DNA from: Formicarius rufipectus
Lineage: Eukaryota > Chordata > Aves > Passeriformes > Formicariidae
Assembly (NCBI GenBank): GCA_013399695.1
Contig: VXAU01001757.1
Span: 171,740-235,739, forward strand
Direction: 5' to 3'
DNA length: 64,000 nucleotides
Shown: in pieces, positions 37,801 to 52,800 of the stretch
Position numbering within the stretch: position 1 is the first letter of the stretch
How the letters are laid out: each line of letters begins with the position of its first letter
Position numbers and translations under genes: made by a program
Notes under the pieces: generated by a model
The model's input: the letters and a program-made list of their open reading frames with translations, nothing else
The model's database searches: none
Told to the model about the DNA's origin: nothing

Positions 37801-40800
37801 TGCTGTAGCCGGTCCATGAGCTGTGTCTGGAGCAGGTACTGCTTGTGCAGCTCCTCCTTCTCAGCTGCAAGCTGCTGGAAGGCCACGGTGTACTGCTGCA
37901 GGTGGCTGTAGCACTGGTCCCGCTGCTCCTGCAGGCCCCGGGCCTCCTGTGTTTTCAGCTCCAGCTGAGAGAACAAGATCAAACCCCCACATCAAACCCT
38001 TCCTGCCAGAAACATGATCCAAACTGTCAATATTGCCCCAAAGCCACCAACCAGGCAGGCAGCCACCATCTGCCCCCACATGCTGCTTGCCCACATCAGG
38101 CAGCAGACAAGAGGGGAAGGCTCCCAGCTTGATCATCACAATGCCCACTGCCATCCTTCCATCATCATTTGGGAAGCTGCCAGTAGTTTGCACTTGACCT
38201 GCCATCCCACTGCTGGTGCTCACCGTCTCTTTGAGCTCCCCGAGGTTCTCCTGCAGCTGCCCAAGCTTCTTGGCCAGCTCTTTCTTTACGTGTTGCTCTG
38301 ACTGTAGGGCACTTGTAACCTCCATGTTCTCATTTGTCTGCAAGACAAGCACCACTGTGTAAGGAAACTGCCCCAGCCACCACAGAACACAGGCTTGCAG
38401 TAAAGCACATTCATTCCTGATACAATGGGGTGCCATCCCTGGTGTTATTCTAGCTGTAATTAAGGGCCATAAATTGATTGTTTAGGACAGTAAATAACTT
38501 ATAGGAAGGTTCAGAAGATGAGAGAAGAGCAAGGGAAGAGCATGGGGAAACGGTGCTGGGACAGTGCCAAGAAGAGGCCTGGCACATCATGCAGCCTGTC
38601 AGCTCCAAAGCAGATGGGTGGTATGAATATCCCAAACTGAGCCATAGACATTCAAAAGCAACGAGTTCAGAAAGGCTAAAGAAAAAAAAGTCAGCAGCTA
38701 GACCATGTGTCAGTCTGCCAGGGCCCCAAACGGGGAGGTGTTAGATTGAAAAAAAGCAAAGCAAGAATAAGAATCAGCTCCAGGAAGAGGAGGAATGACA
38801 GCAACAGGAGAAAAGACTGCTGAGAACTTCCTTGTGGGCAAATGGGTATCAAGTTAAAAGGGCAGGAAGAATACTCCAGGGACAGAAACAGGCTGACTAC
38901 CAGGGGAGGAGAGGGAAAAGAAACTGCTCTGGACAAAGACATTGGTTCACCTGCCAGAGCACCTAAGGGAGTAAGCAATTACAGGGAACCTCCTGGCACA
39001 GCACTGTATCTCAGAAGACAGAGAATCCATAGCATCGGTGGACAAGAGAGGGGTAATGCTTCTGGCCAGTTTTTCACATCTGCACTACAAAAGGTTTGCA
39101 CCAGTGAGGGAAGCAGTGGGAAGAGATGCACCAAAGAGACATACCAGTTTGACAAACCCATTCTGCAGCTCAGCCAGCTGCTCCTTCAGATCCCGGTTCT
39201 GGCTCAGTGCCCTGCTGATGGTGGCCTTGTCACTCTGCATGTCCTCCAGGATCTGCTGCCTGTCCACAGCCTCCTCGTTGTAGCGCTGCACAGCCTTCTC
39301 CAGCTCCAGCAGCCGCTCCTCCTGCTCCTGGTTCAGGTGGCTCAGCTGCTCGTTGTCCCTCACCTGGGCCTGGAACTGCCCCTGCAGCTCCTCCTTCTCC
39401 TGCTGCAGCCTCTGAATCTCTTCCTGCAGGCTCAGCTCGGCTGCTGTGGGCCCCGGGGGACAGGAGGGCTCCACTTCCATGGGCTTCACTGCTGAGGACA
39501 TGGAAGCACAAGTGGCTCAGTCACAGGGTGAGTCCTGGGTAATAAATGTCCCTGTTGGGGACACAAGGCACACTCCAGCCTTCAGGGTTCTGACCCAGAA
39601 GAGATCACCAGCTGCAGTGTTCAGTCCTTGATGCACAGCACTGAGAGAGGAGCAAAGGAGCAAACCTACCCCAAAACCAAGCACAGCATCCTGCTGTCTG
39701 CTGCTGAATCCCTCCCAGCCCTAGCAAGAGCATCCTGCCCTCCCAAATCCCCAGGCCAGAGAGGCAAACAGCACTCAGGCCAATACTACAGATGTAATCA
39801 GGCTGCTGGGTCATTCACTACAGGAATTCATTTGCTATTTGCCAGCAAAAGGGTTCTTAGGGTCACCGGGCCTCCTGCTGCCTTCACAGCTTCACACCTA
39901 CTTGCACCTGGTGTGTGGAAGCACCAGCACAGCAGGACAGAGTTATCCAGCTGGCACCCTGCAGTGGGAAGCCCCACTTTGGAAGCCCTACCTGATGTGC
40001 TCATCAACTCTGTAATGTTGGCTTCCAGCTCCCGAATTTGGGCCATATGCTTCTCCTTCTCCTCTGCCATAGTGTGGACCTGCAAGGCCATGCAAGTCAA
40101 AGTTAGTGTTCAGGGTGCATTTCCTGCAGCCTGTGTTTGTGCAGAGCAGTGTGACCCTGCCCGGGGTTACCTGCTCAGAGAGCTGCTGCACCCTCTGCTG
40201 CCAAATGCTCCCCTCCTCCTTCAGTTTCTCCACATACTGATCCCTTTCTGCCTGGAGCTGCTGGAGTGACTCTGAGAGCTGTTCAAAACAAAAACCAAAC
40301 ACAAACAAAATCCTATTAGCTAAATAAATTTGGCAGTCCCTGCTTAAGGAATGAAGCTTGAAGAAACCAGTGTCAGCACGAAGCTCAGCCTACATTTTTC
40401 TGCCACATCTTTATCTTTACAGGCATCAAGATCTGGACTGTATTTCATACAACCTCTTACCTGAGCAACCTGGGCTTCCAGGCTTGCCTTCTCCTCCAGA
40501 GCCATCTGCAGCTGCTGGTTTGCATCCAGGCTCCCTGTTTGGCTTGAAAACTGTCAATAAAAATCAGAAAGTTAAAGCAAAATGCTAATACTCAATTCCT
40601 GCAGAGCCTTTCCCCTGACAGTACCCTGCCACATGATCCATGCTGTAACCTTCTACAGTTCTTTAGAGTGCTCCAGCTCACAGTGAAGTTCAATGGGAAA
40701 AAAATAGGGGATTAAAATTTTAAAAAGCCTAGATTTTAGTCCTGCAAAACAGGCTGAACTGGGCGGCTCCTTCCTACCACTTTTACACTTACAATTTTTT

Positions 40801-43800
40801 TTAAAATTAAGAAAATAGGACTTAATCAAACTTTGGCTCAGAAACTGTGCATTTCCAGAGTCTGCATTACAGAGCCAGATCAGATGGTATAAAAATCTGT
40901 GACCTTAAAAGTCGTCAAACATGTCAGGAATTTAAACCCAATGTCAGGAACATGACAGTGGACTAAGCAGCAAGGCTGCTTCAGTTGAGGCACAGTACTT
41001 TTCCCAGAAGAGCAGCAGTTGGCTTTATTTCAAGGCTAACTTAAGCCACTGTTCAGGAATAAAGAAAAGAGCATTTTCTTCCCTCCCAGGCCCAGTATTA
41101 CACTAGCCTTGCTCTCTGACCTGCTAACAGTTTGCTCCATGCACTTCTTTTCTAACTGGCTGCTTCTCTTAACCTTCCCCAGCTGACTTCCAAGCTGCCA
41201 CTGTCCAAACCAGCTTCTTCTGCTTGGGTGGGTACAAACACCACCCGTACTCAGCTGGTTACTCACTCAGACAGCACAGCTGAGTAACCAAAATGCTGAA
41301 CAAATACAAGGAGAAAAGTCACTGTATTTCCACACTTGGTACATTCAGTTGACCCCTCACACTGTACAACACTCTTGTAGCTGATCAGTGTCTCAATGTT
41401 TTTCAATCTACTGCTCCAACTCCTTAGAATGCAAACTTTCTGTTCCTCCAAGGCCTCACTGGAAGGATGTCTTGATGGGATTTTGTGCCAAGTGTTAATT
41501 CTTGCCCCTTCTCTCAGAAGGAAGTCTGACGGTGATCAAAGTAATGTGCCCTCACCTGCTGAATCATCAGTTCAGCCATTTCCAGTTTCTTCTGCAAATC
41601 TTCCACATCCAACTTCATAGCTGAGTTCTTGGACACCAGGGAATGAACCTTCTCTGACAGCTCTGAATTCTGCTGTTTCATTTCCTCGCTACTTTTGCTG
41701 AAACAAACAAAACATTGAAGAGGCACCACTACCCATACTCTGTTTTGCTGATGTCCAGGTCATAAGTCTACAACCCAGTGCCTCCTGGCAGCTGGAATCA
41801 CATCTAGTGATTACCTTTTTTGGTAAGTTACTATCCAACCTCCCAAGTCACCACCTGTGGCCTGTGCCCACTGTTATGTTTTGGGGTTCTGCTGAGAAGG
41901 GTGTTATTGCAGTAATGAGCAGAAGAGACTTACCTTCGTTTGTACAGTTCCATTTTCAGGTTGTCTCGCTCCTTCACTAACTCTTTATTATGCTGCAGAA
42001 AAAGGGAACTACTGATGCATCTATAGATTTCAGCCAAACAAACAATAAATTAAAAAAAATACTTCACCTTTAACAGATCAGCTAAAGCAGAAAAGGTCCT
42101 AACTTTAGCAAAAACCTCAGGACAGGTTTGCTTAGAACCACCTGAATTTGCCAGGAATAAGTGTGCTCAGTCTTCTCAAATGTGATGCTACTAATGGAAT
42201 GAAGTTATTTCTGCAAACTTCTGGATTAATGTCAATACTAAGGTGTGTGTTTGATGAAGATGTCTGGGACAACGTCTCTCTGTTGTGTGGAACTGCCAGA
42301 CCAATGAAGTGAGATGCCAGGTCTGAAGACAGCACCTGGACCGTATGATTAGTGGTCACAGAAACCTGAATGAAGTTTGCCTTGATTATGGAGAATACAG
42401 GGCTTTACAAGGTTAATTAACGATTAACAAGGTTAATTTCTACCTCCTCTTTAAGCAGGGACTGCAGGTTTTGTAGCAGTGTAGTAACAAGCAAACTGCC
42501 AGAGGCAGAGCTGCTGGTTAAGCCTGAAGAGAGGTAGCTCTTACCTTCTCTGACTGTTTCTGCTGCATGGAGATGGAGGACAAGGTGCGTTCCAGCTCCG
42601 ACACCCGCTGGCGAGATGAATGTAAGCGGGCAGCGAGGCTTTCAGCTTCCCCTGCACGAGTCAGAGCACACTCAGCCAGGGCTACACCACAAAATGCTCT
42701 TTGGAACTGGCTGAACAGCACTTTCTACTCTGTCAACAAGCTCCTCAGGCAGCAGAGAGCTTTGTGGATCAGCAGAGTTGGTTCCACTACTGGCTCTACA
42801 GGTGATTCAGCAGCAGCTCTGGGAGTAAAACTCTCTATATCTACCTGCTTCACTTTTAGGGGGAGATTATGAAACCTCCTCTGTAGAACAATAGACAATA
42901 TTTGTTTGGGGTTTTTTTTCTATTAGAATAAATTGCTCAAATTTAGTTCAGAATAAAAGGCTTGGGGAAAACCTTCATTAACATGACAGCTGTGTGGGAG
43001 GGAGGGTGGAGAACAGGAACAAAGTTTTAAAAGAATCAGAAAGGAACAGTCTGGGGTAATCACCAGGCCCAACAGGGCTGACAAGGCTTCAGAGATGCAC
43101 AAAAGAGCTTCAACTGCCATGGGACCAACATGCTCCCATTTGGATGATGACAGCAGCAGTGCCAGTGCCAAGTACTGCTCGCTGAGGAGTCAGGGAGTGC
43201 TGTGACCTGACTGCCAGCAGCTGTCATGCCTGTGACTTGAAACCCTCAGTTTAACCGCCAGCCTGGGCTGCAGTGCTCCCAGGCACTCACCTGACTTCTG
43301 CCGTGCTCCCAGGCACTCACCTGACTTCTGCCGTGCAGCCTGCTGAGTGTGGCCAAGGGCTGTCTGCAACTCGGACTTCTCAGAAACGAGAATTCCAATA
43401 GTCTGGATATGAACCTTTGGGAAAGGAAAATCAGCTCAGTGCAAAACTTTGCTTGTCACTGCAACACCACTGCTGCCACAAAAGGGTAACTGAGTAAAGA
43501 GCCCTTACAGTTAAGTACAGTCTGGCTGACTGACACTCAGTTTTCCTGAAGGAATGGACTCATGACTTCCACATTGAAGTCACTAATCCAAGGACACAGC
43601 AGAAGCCAGGTGGGATTACTGTGATGGAGACTCTGCCTTACCTGCAGCTGCTCTCTCAGGGCTGCTTGCTCTTTAGAAAATTTCTGTTCGAACTCCTTCT
43701 TTTCCTGTAGAAGCAAATGACTCTTACTCAGCACAAACAGGCAACTAGTTAACCCCTGTTGTTTTATGTCAAACTAAAAAAGCAGGGATTGATTGGCAGT

Positions 43801-46800
43801 ACCTGCTAGCATCTAGATACCAGTATTTTTAAAGACACAGTCTTCCATTATTTGAACCACTTCAACATTTTTCCATCCCGGAACAGCAATGGCAGCACAG
43901 GACAATCACTGCAGCACAAACATGGCAGTGCTGGAATGGGAGCTCCTGGCAAGGGCCTAAACTGTAAACTCCTGCTCCCACTGCACTCCTGCAACTTGAG
44001 CATTGAAATACTAGCTTTGGTTAAAATAATGCTGCCTGCCAGGCCAAATCATGCACTCAAAATATTCAACCTCACGCTACAAATGAAACCAAATCTAACA
44101 TAAGACAAGATCACACACACTTGGGCCACAGTCCACAACACCTTCTACTCCTCAGAGAAACAGACACTATTTCTGTATCTATCTATCCAAAAATAGGACA
44201 TACTTTACCTTCTCCAGCTGATTCACTGCTTCTTGGTTCTGCTGTTTCTATGGAAGAAAATCAATGCACCAATATTAAGATAAAATACTCTCATGCTGCT
44301 GAAACATCTTCACTCTGACAAAGTAGGTTATGTGCCCAATTAATGCAGAAAGAATTTCCATTTCTGTAGAAGACTAGCAAGTTGATCTCAGCTATTAAAA
44401 GTAAGAGATTTGGGGCTCCCTTCACTAATACATATGATATATTTTCCATTGCTCAGTACATTATGACAGTTCTCCTCCAATACTTCTGCTGAAGCCCCTG
44501 TATGTTCCTATCTAAGCATCCAGCAACTTCAGTTAAACTTGCAATAGCCCATATATATGCAATGAATCACAGTCATCCTTATGCACTAGGATAATCACCA
44601 AAAATGCTTTAAATCAAAAAGAGGGGTTTTTTTTCCTTTCGATGCTTGCCTAGACCTTTACCCAGTTACTAACTGGCCTCTCAGTCATGCAGAGCTGCAC
44701 GTAGTTGGCAAGCTCCCACCAAGGTGGTATGAGAGTGAGCTGGAGCCACATGCAAGGAAAGGGATAATTCTGTCCCAACCAATTCCAATCTTAGGAGTGA
44801 ATTACTGGAGATCTGAGTGCACATGGTGCATCTGCAGGTATGCAGTGAAGGAGACAAAAGTGGCACCTGCCTGCCCAGGCTACCACCAAACCCTACAGCT
44901 GTTTGCCCTTTGCTGCTCTTGTCTCCCTGGCAGTTTTCTCACAGATGCTACATAATTCATACTTTCCCCCTTCCCAAATAATGAATTTTGGCCAAGGTGT
45001 TTCTTTCTACCACTAATACCTTCAGTGCATTTTGAAACATGACTAGAGATGGAAGGGGGATGAGGTTTTGATTTAGCAACGCCAGCACACAACATAACCA
45101 GGAAAAGCAAGGGCAAGAGCACAAATGCAGCAAAGGTCCTACAGAGCTCCAGACAAATAGAAAAGCTGACTAACAAGGAGAATCCTGCTTGGGCAATGCA
45201 CTATAGCTCTGCAGCCCAGCTAAAACACAAAAAGAAACAAAATGGAACAAAAATAACACAAAACCAAAAATAAAACAAAAAAGGGGTCATTGGGGACAAT
45301 GGGAAATTATGAACTTTGGGTAAAGTGTGGTTTTAGGGAGGAACAAAATGGGGAAAAGTATTTCACACAAGAAAGTCTCTTTTCAACCTGAAAGAGGTTC
45401 ACTTAGCTGCATTTCTTGCAGTGTAAAAACTGAAGGCTGAAAAGCAGCAGCAGGAATCCATGCAGGCCACAGGACAAAGCAGTTCATTCATTGTGACAAG
45501 AGAAGCTGAGGATATGATCAGAAAACAGCACCAGGCTCTCTTGGACCTATTGCTCCCACTCTGCTGATAAATTTAGAACAGCATCACCACCTGCAGAAAC
45601 AGGTTTTCACACTGCTGCCAGCACCAGAATTGTGTGTTTCAAGGATTCAGACCAGGACCAGAAATAGCTGATTTATCAGGGTGCTTATCATCCTGGGACA
45701 GCACGAGGAGATCCACAGAGCCCACTTAAATGGAAACAGCAAAACTCAGTCTCTGTTTCCTCAGATGAGCCAGAAGTGGCCTCAGGCTTTGATCCTCCTC
45801 CTACGTTTTCCATCCAGCCCATTTTGTTCCTCACAAAGTGCTGGGTGAGCAGCCTTCCTTGTGGCACTGTGAGGGAACCTGTAACCTTGCAGACACCCAG
45901 AGAGCATGGAGGAGCAGCAAAGACAACGTCAAACTGGTTGGTTGGATTGTTTCTTACCAATTCCTCTATCTTTGTAACGAGCTGTTTGTTAGTTAGATTG
46001 CTGGAATCCAGGGCTACTGCCAGCTCCTGGTAACGTGTCTGACGGGCACATGCATACAGGAGAAGGAAGGAGCAGAAGAGGAGGAGGGGAGGAAAAAAGC
46101 AATAATTAAAAAGGACAGAAAAATAAATCATTACACAGTTTGATATAATCAGATTCTCCAAACAAAACAAAATCTATGGTTTCAATGAAAGCAGCTGAGA
46201 TGTCAACCTATTTTATCCGTTTCTGCTGAGGCTTCATTTTGACATAAAAGTGAATCAGAAATAAGAATTGCAGTTGCATGGAAGCCAGATTATCCCCAGT
46301 CCCCAAACTGGGAACACCTCCAATACCTTCCTGACTGTGGTGATCACAACTACCCAGTTATAGGACCAGGTGACACTACACAGCGATGGATTTGACCTGT
46401 GCATTCTCTTAGGCCTCACTAATACTGCTGGAAGCAGAGCCCCAGCAAGTGATCAACAGCAGCAAATAATTAAAAAAAAACAACAAAACATGACAGACTG
46501 AGAACAACTTACTTCCATTTCCTTAATATTTGTGGAAGAAACAGCACTTTCTCCATTCACATAAGATGTAGACTAGAAGTAAATTAGTGAAGTCAGTCAG
46601 TTTTAAGTCCCCAAGGCAACAAAGCACTATTGAATAAGAACCTACTATAACAATAACACTCCTCATAGCACCTGTCACTTCAACCAACCACACACAGGCA
46701 TAGAGAAACACGTTTCTGGCTCAGGACAGACTTTGAATTATGCAGATTGACTTCAGATTCTTTTCCACTAAATCAAGAGTACATCTTTCCAAGAATATGT

Positions 46801-49800
46801 ACAATTCATTCATCCCACTCTGCTTTCCTTCCTGCTGCTGAAATCTTACATTCCTATAACAGGATTTTTTGCTTTTCAATGCTTAAATATTGTATTGTTT
46901 AGTAGGATGGCTGCAGACATCTCTGAGATTGGAGAGTGTTTCCTTGAGCTGGCTGCTTAAAGCTCCACATCAAATACCAGGAGAATTAATGTAACAAATG
47001 GAGGAAAAGGAGGTCATACCTGGGAAACCAGGCCATTGAGTTGCTCAGACAACTGGCGGAGACCTTCTGTTGACGAGAAAGACCTGGGAACAAAGACCTC
47101 AAAGTGAAAACCTCTCCCGGGGAACTGCCCAAATCAGCACAGCACTGGGAAGGAATAAAACCTTCATTTGATGGGAGCCTCTTGCAGAGCCAACACAGAC
47201 ACTCACCTGTTCTCATCCAAAGCATTTTTATGATCCTCAGCTTCTTGAATCTGGGGATTGAAACACAAAAACTTACAAGCCTATAAAAGATGAAGGGAGT
47301 CACATTTGTGAGTGTGTCTAACACTTGATTACACCTGGGCTCAGGTTCCACAGCTGCTGTAATTACTGTTTCCCAAAGGCAGATGAACTTAAAACCACCA
47401 ACCCAGTCCTGGCTTACACATCACTTCTGAGTAGTCTGACTCTGTGTTTTTTAGTATAGAAAAACTCAAGTGTCACAGGCTTTATGTTTGCTGTTACTAC
47501 TTATCAGTATAATCAACACTTTGCTGGAAAAACCCTTGAACTGAATCTCTAATTAGTGACAGGAAACACAGATTGATCTGACTGGAGACCTTCTGTCTTG
47601 TTAAGGGTACTTTTTGCTAACAAAATAGGAGACCGGGGGAAGGAAGACAGCTTTGGAAGCTGCAGGGACACATACTCTGCTCTCACAGACAGATTGTGAC
47701 TTGATGGAGGGTGGAGAATGGGGTACTTTTAACAGGAAAAAATCTGAACTACTCATGTCATATTTATGAAGGTCATCTTTCTCCACACGAATGAGGCATC
47801 AGCAAGCAATGCTCAGTGGTTCAATGGCAATATTGATAATAATTCACAAACCTGTGTCAGCTGCATGCTCTCAGGAGCAGGCAGAACAGAACCACAACTA
47901 GGGAGGCTGTTGCTGTTAGAGAGCACAGGGACATCGGGAGCAAGTGGCTCAGCACTACGAGTGGCAACATCACTGTCAAAGTATGCCTGTCACAAAACAC
48001 AGCACAGGATTACAGCCCTCATGCAAAATGGGCAAAAACACACACAAACAGGTCAGCTGGTGACCTGCCTGTGAAAACCAGACAGATGGGAACAATCAAT
48101 CGTTTAGAAACATGTGGAAGGCAATCTGTGTTCTCCCCAGAGCAGGCAGGTGACTGCAGCCACAGACAAACAGTGCCCCAGAGCTGTGCCCCCTCATGTC
48201 CCACCTCAGTCCAACTCCCTCTTTAACACAGGGCAGTAATGACACCCAACTGTAACCTGACACATGAGATTCACTGCAAAAGATTCACCAAAAAGCAACC
48301 GAAGGCAAAGCCAGATGTCACTGTGCTTTGAAAAACACCACCTTCCAGCTGTGCCTGGGGAAAACACAGATCACTGTATGCAAATGAAGATGGAAAAGAA
48401 AAGGTTAGTGACTACTTGAGACCTGAGTCAAACTCAAATGCTCCATCTAAAACTCAGTGAAACCTGTGGCATGCCATGAACCCTCAGTTTAGAAACAGGA
48501 CATTTATGAACAGGCCAAAGGGAGGTGGCTGGGAGCAGGTGCCTGTGGCCCTGCTGCAGCTATGGATCCCATGACTAGAAGAATCTAAATAGAAAAGAGA
48601 CAGGCCAGAACACTATTTCTGGACAGCAATGCAAGTCCCCATGCAGCCCCTGTGGGAGGATGAGTTGCATCTGATGTCCCCTCTACCAAGCCACAGTAAA
48701 CTGGACCAGTTAATCTCTTGCAGAGCATCACAGAGCCATAAAGGCCCAGCAGTGCTCTCTTGTTTTATGCCAGTTTGTTGGGTTTCATCATCCAGCTCCA
48801 GTAAGTCATCACTTAAAAACAGCACAAAAGAGATGAGTTAATGTTTCAACATTCAACCACACCAATACACTGCAGCTCTCTGCCAATTCCACCTGGAAAA
48901 GCTCCCTCTTACTTCAGTCACTTCCTTCTTGGGGTTCACAGGAAGCAGGAAATCTCCCTCTCCTGGCATTCCCTGTTTACCTGCTCAGCACTTCACTCAG
49001 GAATCCAGCAGCAAGGTTAACACAGCAACAGTGAAGACAGATTTAATGAAAGCAGTGAATTGGAAGACTGCAGAGGCAAACAGAATTTTCTGAGTTTCCT
49101 TTTAGTAGGACAGATACTTGTGCCCTCAAGGAGCAATGTATGTTAGGTGCTTAAAGGAAGGTCAGGTACTCCCTCAGTTCTTTCAGTGAAAGGTTACTTC
49201 ACCTTTATCAGACACCCATCAATATAAACATCAGAGGGACAGGATCAATTCCTTCCCCAGCACATCTCAAAAATGTTTCCTTAATTTCTGCTGATCAGAA
49301 CATTCTTTTAGTTTAATGCTTCAAGATGCAAGAACCAGTAATGTGCCTTAACCACAAGAACTCCTTCCTTCTGCCTTCACAATGAGCAGTTTTGTAATAA
49401 ACTTTCCCAAAACCCCCAAACTATTTGAAGAACTGAATTTGTTGGAAACAGAAAGTGTTAAGAGCAAAACATTTATATGGAAATTATGCATTGTGAGCTT
49501 CCAATAATATAGAATAAAAAGTAATTCTGCTCAGCTTAGCATATAGCAGGGTCCATTTGCTTTCACACAAAGGCCCCTATTTTGCTGGTTTTTCTGTGTT
49601 TCAGAGCCAAGAAGACCAAGTGGGTGAGAAGGGAGGGCTCTCCCTCACATCTGACACCAATGGCACAGCAGCTCAGCTTTTCTGCCCTATTAGCATCCAG
49701 TTTCTGAACAGCATTTTCCTGACTCAGGATTTTTACAAGAGGGGCAACTGGAAAGAGAAATCTTTCTTTCATTACATACTGCAATTAAAGAGTAGTTTTC

Positions 49801-52800
49801 AAGTTATTCCTAAAACCCCAGGCACAACAATCCTCAAATTCCATAACAGCCAACCAGATAAACATGTATATCTAAGGAAAAGAGAAAAAAATAATGGGAA
49901 AACAAGAATGAATAGAGGAATAAATTCTCCACTGGCAGAACAGGATTAAAGCTGCAGACACAGGTAGGCCTTCACTGCAAGGCCAAACATCACCTCAGCA
50001 ACAGCCCTGGACCACCCATCTTCATCTCACCCTCCAATGTGAAACAAGTCTCTCTCTGACATTCAATTTACACTGAGCTTAGTAGTGTCAACTGATAATG
50101 GCTGCAGGACAAGAGTGACCACTTCAGTCCCAACACAGGTTTTCTGAGGCTGGACAGGCACACCCAGCACCCCAAAGCTGGCACTGTGTCCTCACATCAC
50201 TCAAGTTCTACTGATACAGAACCTACACAGTCCAGCTCGAGGAATTCCATGAGTTGGACATAACAGCTGCTGTATTATCATACCCAAATAAAGAAGAAAA
50301 ATGACATGCAGGCAATTCAGAGTGAACTCCATTCCACCTTGAAGGTTTCACTGTACCTATCAGGTACCCCATGTGATTACTACAGTTGTATTTATTGCTG
50401 GAGGCACAAGGACATGCTGTAAATATGAGTTACTTCATGACAACTACACTGAAATAATGACAGGAAAATAAGCTACTAAAATGATGCAAGTGAAAAATCA
50501 AAAGCAGAGCTTTGGTACAACAAAACTGGAAGAACATTCTGGGCTACAAAATTTGACTCCCTGGGTTGCTATCACAATTTCAGCCTCATTTAAATAAACT
50601 GGCTGTCCGAAAACAAACGTTTCAAAAATGCTGTTTCTTCAGGCTTGCTCCTGAACATGTCTCTATCACCTCTTGGCATCCTTCCTGCCCTTCCCTCTTC
50701 AGGATCTTGGGAATGTGAATACAGTAAAGCCTGTACATGCTTGGCTTTGAAGTCTCTGACTTCCTGCCCAAGCGAATTTAAACCCACAGCACTTGCCAGA
50801 CTGTACATCACCTGTGCCAGTTCCACTGCCTGTCATAACATGGGTGGCTGGAATAACCAGACAGGGCAGCTGCTTGCCTGGAGATGAGCAGAAACGTGCC
50901 CTTCAGAAACCAAGCTCCAGGAAACAAAGCAGTGACACACAGAGCAGGAGAAATACAGAATAAAAAAGCACTACCTCTCCCTAGTGCAGTTTTCCTCAGC
51001 TGTTAAGTTACCTTGTTGTCTCACCCCAAATTCCTGCTTTCCTCAAAGCTCAGCTGTCTCAAGGAAGACTTTTTGACAAGGTTCACTCTTCCACGTGTTA
51101 AGCTTGATACAAACCAGGAGGAAACAAGCACGATGGAAACACAAAGAGCTCCATGTTAACAAAAACAGCAAGGAAACCAAAGCAGCTGACAATGGATGTG
51201 TGAGGAGGACAAGGCTCCATCCCCAAGGGGGAGGTGAGTGTGGCCAGAACCCCGAGCATGCAGGAGGGACAGCGAGTGACTGCGAGGGACACGAGCACTG
51301 CCTCACCTTCCTCCTGTCCAATGAGGGTATGGCTACCCCATTGGAGCGGTTAAGGTCTGACACCAGCACCTTCAGAATGTTCTGAATCTACAGGAGGTGA
51401 AAGAAAAGGGCAAAGAGAAATGGCTCAGAGAGGGACAGAGAGAAAGTGTCAATTCAAGGCAGCCAAGGAACCAGCCTCGCCCTGAGCACACACCTCAAAA
51501 CAGCAGCTCTGGACACACCCAGGGCATGGGCACCACCACTTTGGGCAGACCCCGACTCCAGCTGCACTTTCCAGCACTGGAAGGTTGGCAGCTGCCAACT
51601 ACTGTAGCACCCTTCATCCAGCACCTACACCCTTCAGCTGTTACATCAGCACAACCACCTCCCAGCTCCGGTCAGCTGGTCCAGAAAGCCAAAGAGCAGG
51701 GAGGAGGAAAATTATTTAGGAGGAAAAACAGGACACTCACGTTCTCTGGAGGCTGCTGGTCATCAGTGGTGGGAGTGGAGGGTCTGCTGCCTTCTTTTGT
51801 TTTGCGTTTCTTCTTTGTTCCTGCAGTTGCTCCAGGGCTGTTCTTCTGCTGATATTCTTTCAGCTGTGAAAAGAAGAATAATTTGAAGTCCAAACAGAAT
51901 ATGCCTTCCATAATGTAAAAAAAAAAAAAAACCAAAAAACAACAACAACAAAAAAACAAAACCACCAAAACTTAACAAGGTAAAAATACTGGCTCAAAAG
52001 TAAGGACAAATGAAATGGTCTTCCATGAGTTTTCAGCTCTGGTAAAAAATCAAAACAAGCCCAGAGAAGGCTAAAGTAAGACCTAAAGTGATGGGTTTAT
52101 GACAAGAGGACTGGAGTTGTAAACATTCAACTTCTGTTTATGGCTTACGCTGTTCTTGGGAAACAATTTGATACTCCACAGTGCAACTAAAAGAAGATTA
52201 AAAGCAATATTTTGAGGCTTTTTAGGATTATAACAAAGAGCAGTAAGACAAAATTAATAAAGGACAATTAACTCTGCAAGCAAAGTGAAAAAGCACTGCC
52301 TGACTGTAAGTTCTTCTGCTGCATGAAGGACTTTATGAGGGAAAACTGCAACCCCCACATGCAGGTAACACACTGCGACAACTACGGGGAGAAACAATCT
52401 ACAAACGACCTTTTAATCACATCCACTTGGCCCAGGTAGTGCCAGCCTGATGAGCTGCACCTCGACTCGGGGCAGCCCCTCTTTGCTGTCCCTGCACACC
52501 GGAGCCCCTTCCGGGCAGGTCCTGCTGGGAACACCGAGCCCGGCCGGGCAGGGCACGGGGCGCACCCCCGAACGGGAGACACCCCGGGATGGAAGCCTGC
52601 CCTGCTCCAGGGCCACGTTCCTGTGGCTTTGACACACTGACAGGGCAAAATACGGGGGAATAAAAAACAAACCCAAGAAATAATAATAGGAAAAAAGGTA
52701 GCGTAGGGGAGGACAGGGGCCACCCCGAGGGCCCCGCGGCCGCACAGGCCCGGCCTCGCCCCGGCCGCCCCCGGGAAGGCCACGCCGCAGCCATGACACC

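Larger units (their letters stand above)
35777..46512 (-). other. GOLGA2: GOLGA2 introns between exons 7 and 25
   Basis: Introns longer than 300 bp include 35777-36325, 36688-37238, 38338-39144, 39492-39991, 40551-41555, 42652-43320, 44248-45957 and 46039-46512. Apart from the short CR1 remnant (37606-37680) and an A-rich stretch near 45225-45285, I see nothing in them. Confidence 0.75.

Noticed and set aside
38842..39495. 217-codon plus-strand open frame rich in Leu
   Set aside because: It is antisense to the large GOLGA2 coiled-coil exon 39145-39491; CAG/CTG-rich coiled-coil codons leave the other strand open.
39628..40269. 213-codon plus-strand open frame
   Set aside because: It is antisense to two GOLGA2 exons and the intron between them, with no recognisable product.
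48735..48825. Minus-strand frame DDLLELDDETQQTG as a possible GOLGA2 exon
   Set aside because: The flanking exons (51307-51387 and 47852-47986) join in phase and align with the human protein without it, and the acceptor is poor.
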